Positions 8,214 through 16,839 of a stretch of 64,000 nucleotides of DNA are shown one piece after another. This DNA comes from Opitutales bacterium (lineage in GTDB: Bacteria > Verrucomicrobiota > Verrucomicrobiia > Opitutales > JABSRG01), in NCBI GenBank assembly GCA_028280845.1, contig JANQKZ010000001.1, positions 1-64,000 on the forward strand, written 5' to 3'. The notes below the pieces were generated by a model that saw only the letters and a program-made list of their open reading frames with translations, searched no databases and had not been told where the DNA came from. Position 1 is the stretch's first letter, and each line of letters opens with the position of its first letter. The translations under genes were made by a program, and so were the position numbers.

Positions 8214-9817
8214 TGGTTACACGATCTCTTTTACTTGGACTTTTTCTTCCCGTTGTTCAACTGCTGGGCGGGGATCCCCTACCCAGGACGACGGACATGA
8301 ATATTCTCATGATCGTGGTCGAGGACTGGTCGACAGAGGCCATCGGGGTTTATGGAAATCCGGATGTGCAGACTCCCCACGTCGACCGCCTGGCCGCCAC
8401 CGGGGTGATGTTTTCGCGCGCCTATTGTCAGGCCCCGGTATGTAATCCCTCGCGAGCGTCCTTTGTCACCGGGTTACGTCCGGACTCTACGGGAGTGTAT
8501 GGGAACGGGGAGAAGATGGATGCCACGATTCCCGAGGGGGCCCCCAGCATGGCAGACATCCTGTCGCGTCGCCCCGGGGTCTACCTGGCCACGGTCGGAA
8601 AAATGGTTCACAAGTGGAATCAGGCTGAGCGTTTTGCAGCGGGCTATGACCGGTTGGAGTATACCCACCGCTATGACAGGCCCGATGAATTTTCGGGTGA
8701 ACTCCTGGTTACCCCCACACCGGAGGGAGGGCCCCTTTCGCCGGAGGAGGAGATCTTCTTTTTTCCGGACCTGGGCATTCGCGAGCGCCTGATCGAGCAA
8801 TATGAGGCCCGCAACGAGCAACTGGCAGCTGGGGCGGAAGAAACCTGGGCCCTGATGCGACCTTTTCAGCAGCTCTTTGCGGAGCAGGTTGGCGATTCCG
8901 GGTTGCCGGAGGAAATGATGGAGGATGGGCGCATCGCCCGGAGTGCGGTGGAGCAGCTCCATGCCCTGGCAGAAAGCGGGGAGCCGTTTTTCTTTTCGGT
9001 GGGTTTCTATGCTCCCCATACGCCCCTGCTCGCTCCCAGGACCTACGTAGACCTGTATGACCCGGAGGACATGGACTTGTCGGCTGCCCCGGTTGAAGCG
9101 GACCGGGGGATACCCGCCGTGGCCCGTCGAAACGGCAGGAACTACGATATATTTAACGGCCTGTATCCGGAGTTTGGCCCGACGGAGGAGCGCCAGCGTG
9201 CGGCGCTGGCCGCCTACTATGCCTGTTCTAGCTATGTGGATGCCCAGGTTGGCCTGGTGCTTGATGCTCTGGAGACAACAGGCCTGGCGGAAAACACCAT
9301 CGTAGTTTTCTTCGCGGACCATGGATTCCAACTCGGAGAACACGGACTCTGGAGTAAGTTTACCTTGTTTGAACAGTCGACCCGGGTCCCGTTTATCATT
9401 CGGGTTCCGGGGGCTTCGGTGAATGGGCAGCGCTCGGATGAGCTCGTAGAGCTCGTAGATGTATTGCCCACGTTGTGCGATTTCTGGGGGCTGAGCCTCT
9501 CTCCGCTTTTTGAGGGGATTAGTCTGACTCCGCTTCTAGAAAATCCGGACCGGGCAATAAAGCGGGCCGCGTTCTCGATGATCCCCATCAACGGGTTGGG
9601 GCGATCCGTTCGCACAAAGCAGTTTCGCTATTCCGAATGGAGACGGGACCGGAGCTTAGCTCATGAAACCCCAGCAGCTGAGCGCGAGTTCTATGACCTT
9701 TCGGTCGATCCCTGGGAGCAGATCAACCGAATCGATGACCCCCTCTACGCCGAGCAGATTCGTATCCACGAAGCAATGTTGAAGGCGGGGTGGTCCGAGG
9801 CTATCCACCAACCCTGA
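8210..9817 (+). CDS. Family S1 sulfatase (formylglycine-dependent)
   Basis: 535 aa. A short N-terminal hydrophobic stretch (TRSLLLGLFLPVVQLLGG) acts as signal peptide. The metal-binding start NILMIVVEDW and the formylglycine motif C78-N-P-S-R are present; FYAPHTPLLAP and FFADHGFQLGEHGLWSK supply further active-site His, Asp and Lys. The layout resembles iduronate-2-sulfatase-like enzymes of marine polysaccharide degraders. The Cys must be converted to formylglycine by a maturase that is not encoded in this window. The start ATG overlaps the GH28 stop in an ATGA junction, which points to translational coupling, so a sulfated uronide-containing glycan is the likely substrate. The exact sulfate ester is unknown. 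Confidence 0.92.
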   Translation: MMVTRSLLLGLFLPVVQLLGGDPLPRTTDMNILMIVVEDWSTEAIGVYGNPDVQTPHVDRLAATGVMFSRAYCQAPVCNPSRASFVTGLRPDSTGVYGNGEKMDATIPEGAPSMADILSRRPGVYLATVGKMVHKWNQAERFAAGYDRLEYTHRYDRPDEFSGELLVTPTPEGGPLSPEEEIFFFPDLGIRERLIEQYEARNEQLAAGAEETWALMRPFQQLFAEQVGDSGLPEEMMEDGRIARSAVEQLHALAESGEPFFFSVGFYAPHTPLLAPRTYVDLYDPEDMDLSAAPVEADRGIPAVARRNGRNYDIFNGLYPEFGPTEERQRAALAAYYACSSYVDAQVGLVLDALETTGLAENTIVVFFADHGFQLGEHGLWSKFTLFEQSTRVPFIIRVPGASVNGQRSDELVELVDVLPTLCDFWGLSLSPLFEGISLTPLLENPDRAIKRAAFSMIPINGLGRSVRTKQFRYSEWRRDRSLAHETPAAEREFYDLSVDPWEQINRIDDPLYAEQIRIHEAMLKAGWSEAIHQP

Positions 9818-9943
9818 TAGCAATCTGGCTTTTAGCGGTGTTTGCTGCGATGGAGTGAGGGAGATCTTTCTCCCCAGGGTAAAAGGAAATTCGGATCCTA
9901 AGCCTAACGATCCTGTCATATAACCGAGGTATCACTTCCTGTC

Positions 9944-10900
9944 ATGGTTGATAAATCGCTAACCGCTTTTATTTCCGGGGTCGTTTTGGGGGCTCTCATT
10001 CTGGGTTCTGTCTGGTTTCTCAAGGAATCCAGGCAAGGTATTGAAAACTCAGACCACCGGACTCATCTTCCGGAGGTAGAGAGGGGAAAAGATGCGATCG
10101 ACTTGGAAATCGAAAGACTGAGGAAGATCATTGAAGAACAAGAGCAACTGATTCAAGACGAGGAGGAAACCCGGTCCGCGGGTCTGGATCCGGACCCGGG
10201 AGCGTCCCAATCCCACCCGGGGGAAAGCCGTGGTGAACGGTCACAGCGCATTAGAGAAGCCCATGAACAAAAGACATTTCGGGAGGCTCGCATCTTTTTA
10301 GATGCCGCCCTGGATCTGACCGCCGATCAATGGAACCTGTTCGATGAGATATTTTTGCAGCTTAAAGAGAAGGATCCAATGCTTGGATTTCGGTTTGGTC
10401 CCATGGACCTTGGACCGGGGTCCCCGCTGCGGGATGGCCTTACCCCCGTTTTATCCCCGGATCAACTGGCAACCCTGGACAACTACGTGAGCGAAAGACG
10501 AGCCAACGAAATTGAAGCACGGGCGAGTAGTCAGTTAATCCAGCTCCAGCATAAGCTGAACCTGACAGCGGAACAAAAGGACGCCATTTTCCAGCACTAT
10601 GCCGAGGTGGCGCGGGAAGAAGTTGAATCTGGAGATAAGTCGCGTTCAACAGAGTACTTCGAGGCACGAAAAAGGGAGGAAAAGCATGTCTTGTCCGAGA
10701 TTCTGACCCATGACCAGCAGGCGACCCTTCAAGCCCTGGAGGACCAGCAGCATATCTTTTACGAGCAGATGAGGGGAGGCACATCCATCTTCACTACAAG
10801 CACCGTTTCGGGCGCCGCCGGTTTTTCCTTCGTGGATATGACTCAACCGGGGGAAGACGATGATTCCGCTGGCGGTAACGAAACCGGAGGGGGCGGATAA
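9944..10900 (+). CDS. Membrane-anchored coiled-coil protein with LTxxQ motifs
   Basis: 318 aa. One N-terminal transmembrane helix (about residues 7-26), then a charged coiled coil (about 45-75: LEIERLRKIIEEQEQLIQDEEE), then an all-helical region with three LTxxQ-like motifs: LTADQ at 125, LSPDQ at 170 and LTAEQ at 207. Such motifs occur in Spy/CpxP-type periplasmic stress proteins and in the CnrR/ZraP group. The C-terminus ends in a Gly-rich tail (GGNETGGGG). I do not recognise a named family; an envelope-stress or metal-sensing role is only suggested by the motifs. It lies 277 bases upstream of the large LuxR-type regulator on the same strand. Confidence 0.7.
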   Translation: MVDKSLTAFISGVVLGALILGSVWFLKESRQGIENSDHRTHLPEVERGKDAIDLEIERLRKIIEEQEQLIQDEEETRSAGLDPDPGASQSHPGESRGERSQRIREAHEQKTFREARIFLDAALDLTADQWNLFDEIFLQLKEKDPMLGFRFGPMDLGPGSPLRDGLTPVLSPDQLATLDNYVSERRANEIEARASSQLIQLQHKLNLTAEQKDAIFQHYAEVAREEVESGDKSRSTEYFEARKREEKHVLSEILTHDQQATLQALEDQQHIFYEQMRGGTSIFTTSTVSGAAGFSFVDMTQPGEDDDSAGGNETGGGG

Positions 10901-11177
10901 TCACCTGCTATCTACTATGAGAGTCGATTTCTTCTTACACCTGGGGGTGCCTTTCCGGAACACGTTAAGCGAGGCCCTGGTCACGACCATTTTTCATGAT
11001 TTCTTCTACTCCGTGCAGGTTCACATTCCCGAAAAGAAGATTAACGCTGAGTGGTAGGTAATCGGTTTGAGCGCAAGGAGATTTTGTTTTGTTCAAGAGT
11101 TCGGTTATGGAGGTAACGGTAAAGTGATTTGGCTGTGGTTGACGCTATCATCGTGGAAGCCCAAGCTGTTTTGAGTC
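10901..11177. other. Gap upstream of LuxR-type regulator
   Basis: A 46-codon ORF starting at 10917 (MRVDFFLHLGVPFRNTLSEA) ends at 11057. It has no ribosome binding site worth naming and no family resemblance, so I do not call it a gene. No clear promoter is visible. Confidence 0.4.
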
Positions 11178-14045
11178 ATGGAACGTGTCATGGATCGATC
11201 TCTTGTCGGTCGCGACAAGGAATATAATTCCTTGCGTGAGGGGATTAACCGTGCGTTCACCGAGGGGCATTGCGGGCTGATCCTTCTGGACGGGGATACC
11301 GGGATGGGTAAATCCCGCATGTTGCAGACTCTGGTCGATGAAGCTGAGGTCGAGGTCTTGCGTGGCCGCGCCCAGCCGGACCAGCCTTCTCCCTTTCAGC
11401 CCATCTGTGACCTCCTGCGGCATGCCCGGAGGAAGGGGATTTTTCCCGAGGAACCCTCCGTCCTGGTTAAAGCGTTGCTTCCCGAACTTGGCCCTGTAGA
11501 TGCACCGAAGGCAAACCTTGAAGGGACCATTGCCGCGTTGGCCGAAGCGCTCTACCTTATTCACCGGAAAGTGGGCAAGCTACTCCTTGTCCTGGAGGAT
11601 CTGCATTGGGGGGATTCTGCAACCTTGCAATTCATTGAGAAAGCTGCCGATGCCTGCGAGGGCGTCTCCGTGGTATTCGTCATTGCGATTAACTCGAGGA
11701 CGCCTAACTTGTCCGATTTTTTCTATAATTTTCACCGCAAAGTACGGCGGAGCCCCTTTTCCGAAGTGTATTCCCTGCCACCATTGGAACCGGAAGGAGT
11801 CCAAGCTCTGGCTAATCACCTCGCCGAACGCTCTCTGTCAGAAGAGGAACTAAAATGGGTAACCGAAAAATCGCGCGGAATACCGTTGTATGTGGAAGTC
11901 TGTGTGCAAGCGCTGGCCAGCCAGGGGGAAGCGGAAGGAGCAGAGGTCGTTTCCCGGGGTACGCCGGTCTTGCCTGTGACAATCCGCGATGTCCTCTTGA
12001 ATTCGCTCTCCTGCTTGAGTGACTGGGCGCGTGACCTGTTAATCACCGCGGCGATTCTTGGGCGTGAATTCTGTCTGCCGGACCTGGTAGGCATCGAAGG
12101 GAACGAGGATGGTTTGGGCGAGTTGTTCGACCAGGGTTTTCTCCTGGATATTGCAACGGGGCAGGTCGTGTTCCATAACGATTTTATCAGACAGGCGATC
12201 CTCGAGGATCTCTCTTGGTCAGAAAAGCGCAAACGGCATACCGCCGTGGCCAATCACCTGGAAAAGACAGGTGCGTCCCCCGTTTTGCTGGCCCACCACC
12301 TGATTGAAGCCCACCAATATGAACGGGCCTGTCACCACCTGTTGGACGGAGCGGAAGCCTCCTGCCGTTTGCATGCCTACGCTGAAGCAAGCCATTTTCT
12401 GGAACAGGCGCTCAAGGTATGGCCCCCTGGTCATGCCGATGACCTGCGCGTGGATACGCTGAAGCAGCTATCCCAGTGTGCGCGGTTTTGCGGCCAGCTG
12501 ATTAAAGCCCGGGATGCCTTGGAGCGATTACTTGGAGAACGCGTGATTCAGGCCAACCCGCAGCAGTTGGGGGAGGTCCTGGTCGATTTATCCCTGGTCT
12601 ACTCCCTGTTGTCCAAGGATGATGAAACCCTGGAATTCCACCGGCAGGCAGTGGAGGCTTTTATTGCGGCAGGTGCGTTCAAGCAGGCTGCCCAGGAAGC
12701 CGTAAACCTGGCTGAATATTGCCTGAGCCGGATCCTCCTGAGTCAGGGGGCTATCGCGGCTGAACAGGCGATTGAGCTGGCGCAACAGGTGGAAGAGCAT
12801 GGATTGCGCTCCCGGGCCCTGGCTTCCCTCGGTGTAATTCGGGCCATGCAGGGACGAACGGAGGCCGCAAAGCAGCTGGTTGAGGAAGGGGTTACGACGG
12901 CTCTGAATCACAATGACATGGAGGCGGCGGTTTACGCCTATCGCCAGATCGCCCACGTCTATGAATACGCTTCAGATTACCGCGGGGATGTGGACGCTCA
13001 GTGGAGGGCATTAGAGTTTTGCAAGACCCATGGGAAGGAGGATAGCGCCCAGATATGTATGGGCTGCCTGGCCTACGCCCTTCTGCGGATTGGCGACTGG
13101 AAGCAGGCCCTGGAAATCTGTAAGGATGTGGTCCGCGCCCGGGAGGCGGCTGGAGCGGCCCGGGCCATAGCTGAGGCCGTGATGGGAATTATCCTCCTCA
13201 ATCGTGGAGAGATGCGGACTGCCAAGCGGCACCTCGAGTCCGCCCATGAGACCGTTCGGCGGATTTCCCTGGTCCCGATCGAGTTCAATATCCTGTGGGG
13301 CCTGGCCCTCATGGCGCAGGCCAATGAGGCAGAAGAACAGGCACGGTCGCTTTTTCTGCAGCTCTTTGACCTTTGGCGCCGAACAGAGGACTGCCATGAC
13401 ATCATTCCCTCGATGTTGTCCGCTTCCCGCTTTTTTGGGACGCGGGGAGAGAAAAAGGAGTTGGCTATCTGCAGCGAAATCCTGAACAAAGTCCTGGATC
13501 GCAACCCGAATCGGGAGGCACGGGCAGCGCTGGCCACGGTGCTCGGAGAGCAGGAATTGATGGCCGGTAATCCGAAGGGGGCCATCTCCCAATATAAGAC
13601 CGCTTTTGAGGATTTTGACGCGCTTGAACTTCCGCCCGAGCTCATCCATGTGGCTGGTCGCCTGGGCGTGGCTTATTTCCTGGCAGGAGCCCATGAAAAA
13701 GGCGCGGACCAATTTAGCCGTGCACTCCAACTTGCCCGCAAGCTTGGGGCTCGGGGCATGGCGGCGCGAATTACGGAATGGAGGACCAAGGCCCTGCGTG
13801 ATGCCGGAATCAACAGCAGTAGCCTGGGGTCCCGGGGCTCCCCGGATCACGTGAAGTTGACCCGCCGTCAAATAGATGTGGCTTCGGGTATTGCCGATGG
13901 TTTGACCAACAAAGAAATCGCGCACCGGCTCAATCTAAGCCCACGCACTGTTGAAATGCACGTCGCCCGCCTGCTTGACCGGCTGGATAGTCGGACGCGA
14001 AGCGAGGCAATACGGAAAATTACCGACATGGGCCTCCTGGATTAA
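11178..14045 (+). CDS. Large ATP-binding LuxR-family (LAL/MalT-like) regulator
   Basis: 955 aa. The N-terminal AAA/STAND ATPase domain carries a Walker A motif GDTGMGKS (residues 39-46) and a Walker B strand LLLVLEDLHW (136-145). The middle, about 380-860, is a long series of TPR-like helical hairpins rich in Ala and Leu. The C-terminus is a LuxR-type helix-turn-helix: LTRRQIDVASGIADGLTNKEIAHRLNLSPRTVEMHVARLLDRL. This is the architecture of LAL regulators, which switch on after binding a ligand and ATP. The ligand is unknown. Start at the ATG 11178, with a second ATG at 11190. Copies of a TACGGTAT-like element lie just after the gene and at 18067-18096; they may be its targets, but that is inference. 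Confidence 0.9.
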   Translation: MERVMDRSLVGRDKEYNSLREGINRAFTEGHCGLILLDGDTGMGKSRMLQTLVDEAEVEVLRGRAQPDQPSPFQPICDLLRHARRKGIFPEEPSVLVKALLPELGPVDAPKANLEGTIAALAEALYLIHRKVGKLLLVLEDLHWGDSATLQFIEKAADACEGVSVVFVIAINSRTPNLSDFFYNFHRKVRRSPFSEVYSLPPLEPEGVQALANHLAERSLSEEELKWVTEKSRGIPLYVEVCVQALASQGEAEGAEVVSRGTPVLPVTIRDVLLNSLSCLSDWARDLLITAAILGREFCLPDLVGIEGNEDGLGELFDQGFLLDIATGQVVFHNDFIRQAILEDLSWSEKRKRHTAVANHLEKTGASPVLLAHHLIEAHQYERACHHLLDGAEASCRLHAYAEASHFLEQALKVWPPGHADDLRVDTLKQLSQCARFCGQLIKARDALERLLGERVIQANPQQLGEVLVDLSLVYSLLSKDDETLEFHRQAVEAFIAAGAFKQAAQEAVNLAEYCLSRILLSQGAIAAEQAIELAQQVEEHGLRSRALASLGVIRAMQGRTEAAKQLVEEGVTTALNHNDMEAAVYAYRQIAHVYEYASDYRGDVDAQWRALEFCKTHGKEDSAQICMGCLAYALLRIGDWKQALEICKDVVRAREAAGAARAIAEAVMGIILLNRGEMRTAKRHLESAHETVRRISLVPIEFNILWGLALMAQANEAEEQARSLFLQLFDLWRRTEDCHDIIPSMLSASRFFGTRGEKKELAICSEILNKVLDRNPNREARAALATVLGEQELMAGNPKGAISQYKTAFEDFDALELPPELIHVAGRLGVAYFLAGAHEKGADQFSRALQLARKLGARGMAARITEWRTKALRDAGINSSSLGSRGSPDHVKLTRRQIDVASGIADGLTNKEIAHRLNLSPRTVEMHVARLLDRLDSRTRSEAIRKITDMGLLD

Positions 14046-14060
14046 GGCGGGTCTATTCCC

Positions 14061-14190
14061 TACTACGGTATTTGGTCTCTGCAGGTTAATGTAGCTCAGC
14101 AGGAGTCCCATTATCGGGACAAAAATCCGTCAAAATCCGTCCCGAAAAAGGGAAAATACCGTAGATATACGGGGACTATACCGTATTAAT
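14061..14190. promoter_or_regulatory. Cluster of TACGGTAT elements and inverted repeats
   Basis: Downstream of the regulator gene are TACGGTATT (14064-14073 region), TACCGTAG (14157-14164), and ATACGG (14167-14172) facing CCGTAT (14181-14186). A separate inverted repeat TCGGGAC (14114-14120) / GTCCCGA (14139-14145) could fold as a hairpin behind the stop codon. The sequence AAAATCCGT is present twice in tandem at about 14122-14140. Function not known; binding sites of the adjacent regulator are possible. Confidence 0.4.
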
Positions 14191-14252
14191 TTTTTGAGAA
14201 CGTAGTATTAACCCGAATACCGGACCTCAAACAATTCAGGTAAGATGGGATC

Positions 14253-14471
14253 ATGTTCAGACATCTTATCTTTATCGGGCTGGACTTTCTTATCCTGGGA
14301 GGCGTCCTCCTCCATGGAGTCGACCTGATCCCGGGACCGGGAAGCTGGGACCTGATTATAATCCCCATGTTGGCCCTTGTTCTTGCCGGGGTCCTCTGGT
14401 CCATCCGGGAAAACTACCCCCCTGTACGGAGAACCCTTTCCCGTCCCCCATTCTCACAAAAAGCCCTCTGA
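14253..14471 (+). CDS. Small two-span membrane protein
   Basis: 72 aa with two hydrophobic helices: about residues 3-20 (RHLIFIGLDFLILGGVLL) and 33-50 (WDLIIIPMLALVLAGVLW), joined by a short Gly/Pro turn, with a basic C-terminal tail. The composition and clear topology suggest a real gene, but I recognise no family. It is followed by two other genes on the same strand at 14500 and 14860, which could form an operon. Confidence 0.5.
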   Translation: MFRHLIFIGLDFLILGGVLLHGVDLIPGPGSWDLIIIPMLALVLAGVLWSIRENYPPVRRTLSRPPFSQKAL

Positions 14472-14499
14472 TCCTATCCTCATTAATCCTATAAACACG

Positions 14500-14802
14500 A
14501 TGAAAACCAAGCTCACTGATTTACAACTTAGTGGAACGTCCCGTCTATTTGCCAAAGCGATAGCTAAAAGCCAGGACTACGGGCTTCCTCGTTTTTTCCG
14601 CTACCTGAGCGAAATCACCGGTCGGACCGTTCGACACCTGAAGACGGATCAATTGAAAAGACGGAGGTACCAGCCTGTTTTATCGATTCGGCTGGGTGGC
14701 CTGCCACGACCGACGCGAAAAAATGGATATACCCTGCCGCCTCTCCCGCGCCTGGAGAAAGGCATGAGTAAACTGTTCAGACCCTTTATAAACCGGTTTT
14801 AA
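14500..14802 (+). CDS. Small basic hypothetical protein
   Basis: 100 aa from the ATG at 14500; the ORF is open further upstream but that part overlaps the preceding small gene in another frame. The protein is rich in Arg, Lys and Leu (for example TGRTVRHLKTDQLKRRRY) with no signal peptide or membrane span. Function unknown. Support comes only from position between two co-oriented genes and plausible composition; it could be a non-coding stretch. Confidence 0.4.
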   Translation: MKTKLTDLQLSGTSRLFAKAIAKSQDYGLPRFFRYLSEITGRTVRHLKTDQLKRRRYQPVLSIRLGGLPRPTRKNGYTLPPLPRLEKGMSKLFRPFINRF

Positions 14803-14859
14803 GACGGAAGCTGTATCTGAAAAACCCCCCAAGAAAAAAGCAAAACTCGCATAAATACC

Positions 14860-15951
14860 ATGTGTACCACTTGCCAACTGAACCAGGAAGCCGCCGAAAA
14901 AGATGTCTTTACCGGTCGACTCCTTGAAATCTTCAACGGGGGCGCTTTGGCCCTCATGATCTCTATCGGTCACCGTACTGGCCTCTTCGATACGATGGCG
15001 CAGCTACCGCCGGCGACGAGCGCATCTATTGCCCGAGCTGCTGACCTCGACGAGCGATACGTCCGCGAATGGCTGGGCGCCCTTGTTGCCGGGAAAATCA
15101 TCCACTGCGATGAGGAGGGCCGGCTGTTTCACCTGCCCACTTCCTATGTTGAAGTGTTGTCAACTGAACACGGAATGGAATCCCTCTCTCACCTGGGTCA
15201 GTTCATCGGCCTCCTCGGGACCGTGGAAGACGACATTGTCGAATGCTTCCGTCGAGGTGGTGGAGTGGCCTATGAGAAGTTCGGCCGTTTTCACGACATT
15301 ATGGCTGAGGACAGCGGAATGTCTGTTGTGGCCGGCCTGATTGATTTCCTCATCCCCAACCTGATTCCAGAGTATAGGGAACAGCTGGAATCCGGAATTT
15401 TTGTGGCGGACCTGGGTTGCGGCCAGGGCCGGGCTCTCAACCTCCTGGCCCGTACTTTTCCGAATAGCGAATTCCTGGGTTATGATCTCTCCGAAACGGC
15501 CCTCAAAACGGCTCGAAAGGAAGCCGCCGACTATAAACTGGCCAATGTCCGGTTCCATCAGAAAGACCTCACGACCTGGGATGCCGAGGCTCCCTCCGAG
15601 GCGTTTGATCTGGTTTTTACCTTTGATGCCGTCCATGACCAGCCACGCCCGGACAATCTGTTGAAAGGAATCAAAAAGTGCCTTCGCCCTGATGGACTCT
15701 ACCTGATGCAGGACATCAAGGGCTCCAGTAATCCCTATAACAACCGGGACCATTTGATTGGCCCGCTGCTCTATACCATATCCTGTATGCACTGCATGAC
15801 CGTTTCACTGGCCCAGGATGGGATGGGCCTCGGTGCCATGTGGGGTAAAGAGAGAGCCCTGGAAATGTTGGCGGAGGCCGGATTCACCCAGGTCGACGTG
15901 CGCGATTTCGACTTTGATCCCCAGAATTACTGGTACGTGGTTCATCATTGA
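14860..15951 (+). CDS. Class I SAM-dependent methyltransferase with winged-helix N-terminus
   Basis: 363 aa. The N-terminal about 100 residues form a winged-helix dimerisation domain (GLFDTMAQLPPATSASIARAADLDERYVREWL) as in Rv2258c-like methyltransferases. The SAM-binding motif I reads FVADLGCGQGRALNLLA near residue 183, followed by the acidic end of strand 2 (LGYDLS) and the motif IV strand FDLVFTFDAVHD. A Cys pair (MCTTC) at the start is unusual and could bind metal. The enzyme is cytoplasmic. The methyl acceptor is unknown; this family is often annotated as a transcriptional regulator because of the N-terminal fold, but catalysis is more likely. Confidence 0.85.
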   Translation: MCTTCQLNQEAAEKDVFTGRLLEIFNGGALALMISIGHRTGLFDTMAQLPPATSASIARAADLDERYVREWLGALVAGKIIHCDEEGRLFHLPTSYVEVLSTEHGMESLSHLGQFIGLLGTVEDDIVECFRRGGGVAYEKFGRFHDIMAEDSGMSVVAGLIDFLIPNLIPEYREQLESGIFVADLGCGQGRALNLLARTFPNSEFLGYDLSETALKTARKEAADYKLANVRFHQKDLTTWDAEAPSEAFDLVFTFDAVHDQPRPDNLLKGIKKCLRPDGLYLMQDIKGSSNPYNNRDHLIGPLLYTISCMHCMTVSLAQDGMGLGAMWGKERALEMLAEAGFTQVDVRDFDFDPQNYWYVVHH

Positions 15952-16324
15952 ATCCTCATGTTTCTGTAATAACCCAAGCCCCGCTGCTCCTCATCGTTCG
16001 GGAATCTCAGAGCCTCGTCCTCGGCACAGAGCTCGCAACGAATCTCCAGTTTTGCCAATGATGCAGAATGTAAGTCATCAACGAGGCCTCCATGGGGCTG
16101 GTCGCTGCAGTTTTTACTTGGGTTGAGGGCCCCTTACGCGATTGACGAACGCCAGGGGCCGATTGCCCCCTCGTTCTCCATGGCATGTGCAGGAAAGGCC
16201 CAGACACGTTTTATGACGATAAGATACCAGCAGCCAGCTTACGTTTTGGCGACGATAGCCAGCAACGGGCCCTGACCACGTTACCGATAGCGCACACCAA
16301 GGAGAGCTATTCCGTTTCTCGTGA
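15952..16324. other. Gap without a recognisable gene
   Basis: About 370 bases between a plus-strand gene and a minus-strand gene. Open frames exist on both strands but none resembles a protein family, and codon composition is irregular. Possibly decayed sequence. An inverted GGGGCC/GGCCCC-rich patch occurs around 16125-16170. Confidence 0.4.
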
Positions 16325-16828
16325 TCAGACTTCCTTCCAAATGCTGGAGTACCATTGTTCAACCTGTTCATGGTGTATGGACCAGGCATTCCATGCGGAC
16401 TCAGCCCAGCTGCGAATGAAATCGACATGCTCGCCGGGCGACCGGGCAGAACCAACGGCAGCTACCGTAAGGTCACCTCTGGAATCAGGAGGGTTTAACC
16501 AAAAAAAGTGTCCCTTTTTCTTTGAGGCCCTCTGCATGATACTCGTCGCTTTGGTTGGCTCCACACTTCTTTCCAGAACGCAGTATAAACTAATCAAATG
16601 GAGTGCTACGGATTGGATGCTTTGAGGATTGGGTTCTCCGGGGTGCTGCACCGCGTAGGCGTCAACCGTGAGTCGATGCAGGCGGTAGTATCGAATATCT
16701 GAATACTCCCGATTCAAAACCTCACCATAGCAACTCCAGCACCCGGGCGAAGCCAGCAGGTAGGGATGCGTTGGGCCCTCTATATCCGGAAACGAACTTC
16801 CACAGCCCGGGCAAGCTGTCCTATTCAT
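16325..16828 (-). CDS. DUF5946-family protein
   Basis: 167 aa. The N-terminus has CPGCG, then GPTHPYLLASPGCWSCYGEV and LNREYSD, then HRLTVDAYAVQHPGEPN: the signature layout of the DUF5946 family, a small soluble protein with a CxxC metal-knuckle. Function unknown in the literature I am aware of. A Trp-rich C-terminus (WSIHHEQVEQWYSSIW) ends the protein. It follows the M43 protease on the same strand, separated by 11 bases, so the two may share a transcript. Confidence 0.8.
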   Translation of the reverse strand: MNRTACPGCGSSFPDIEGPTHPYLLASPGCWSCYGEVLNREYSDIRYYRLHRLTVDAYAVQHPGEPNPQSIQSVALHLISLYCVLERSVEPTKATSIMQRASKKKGHFFWLNPPDSRGDLTVAAVGSARSPGEHVDFIRSWAESAWNAWSIHHEQVEQWYSSIWKEV

Positions 16829-16839
16829 GGTTTTGCTTT

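Noticed and set aside
13011-13925. 304-residue minus-strand ORF
   Set aside because: It lies wholly inside the LuxR-type regulator on the opposite strand and has no family features.
16114-16455. 113-residue minus-strand ORF near the DUF5946 gene
   Set aside because: It overlaps the DUF5946 gene in another frame and contains no recognisable motif.
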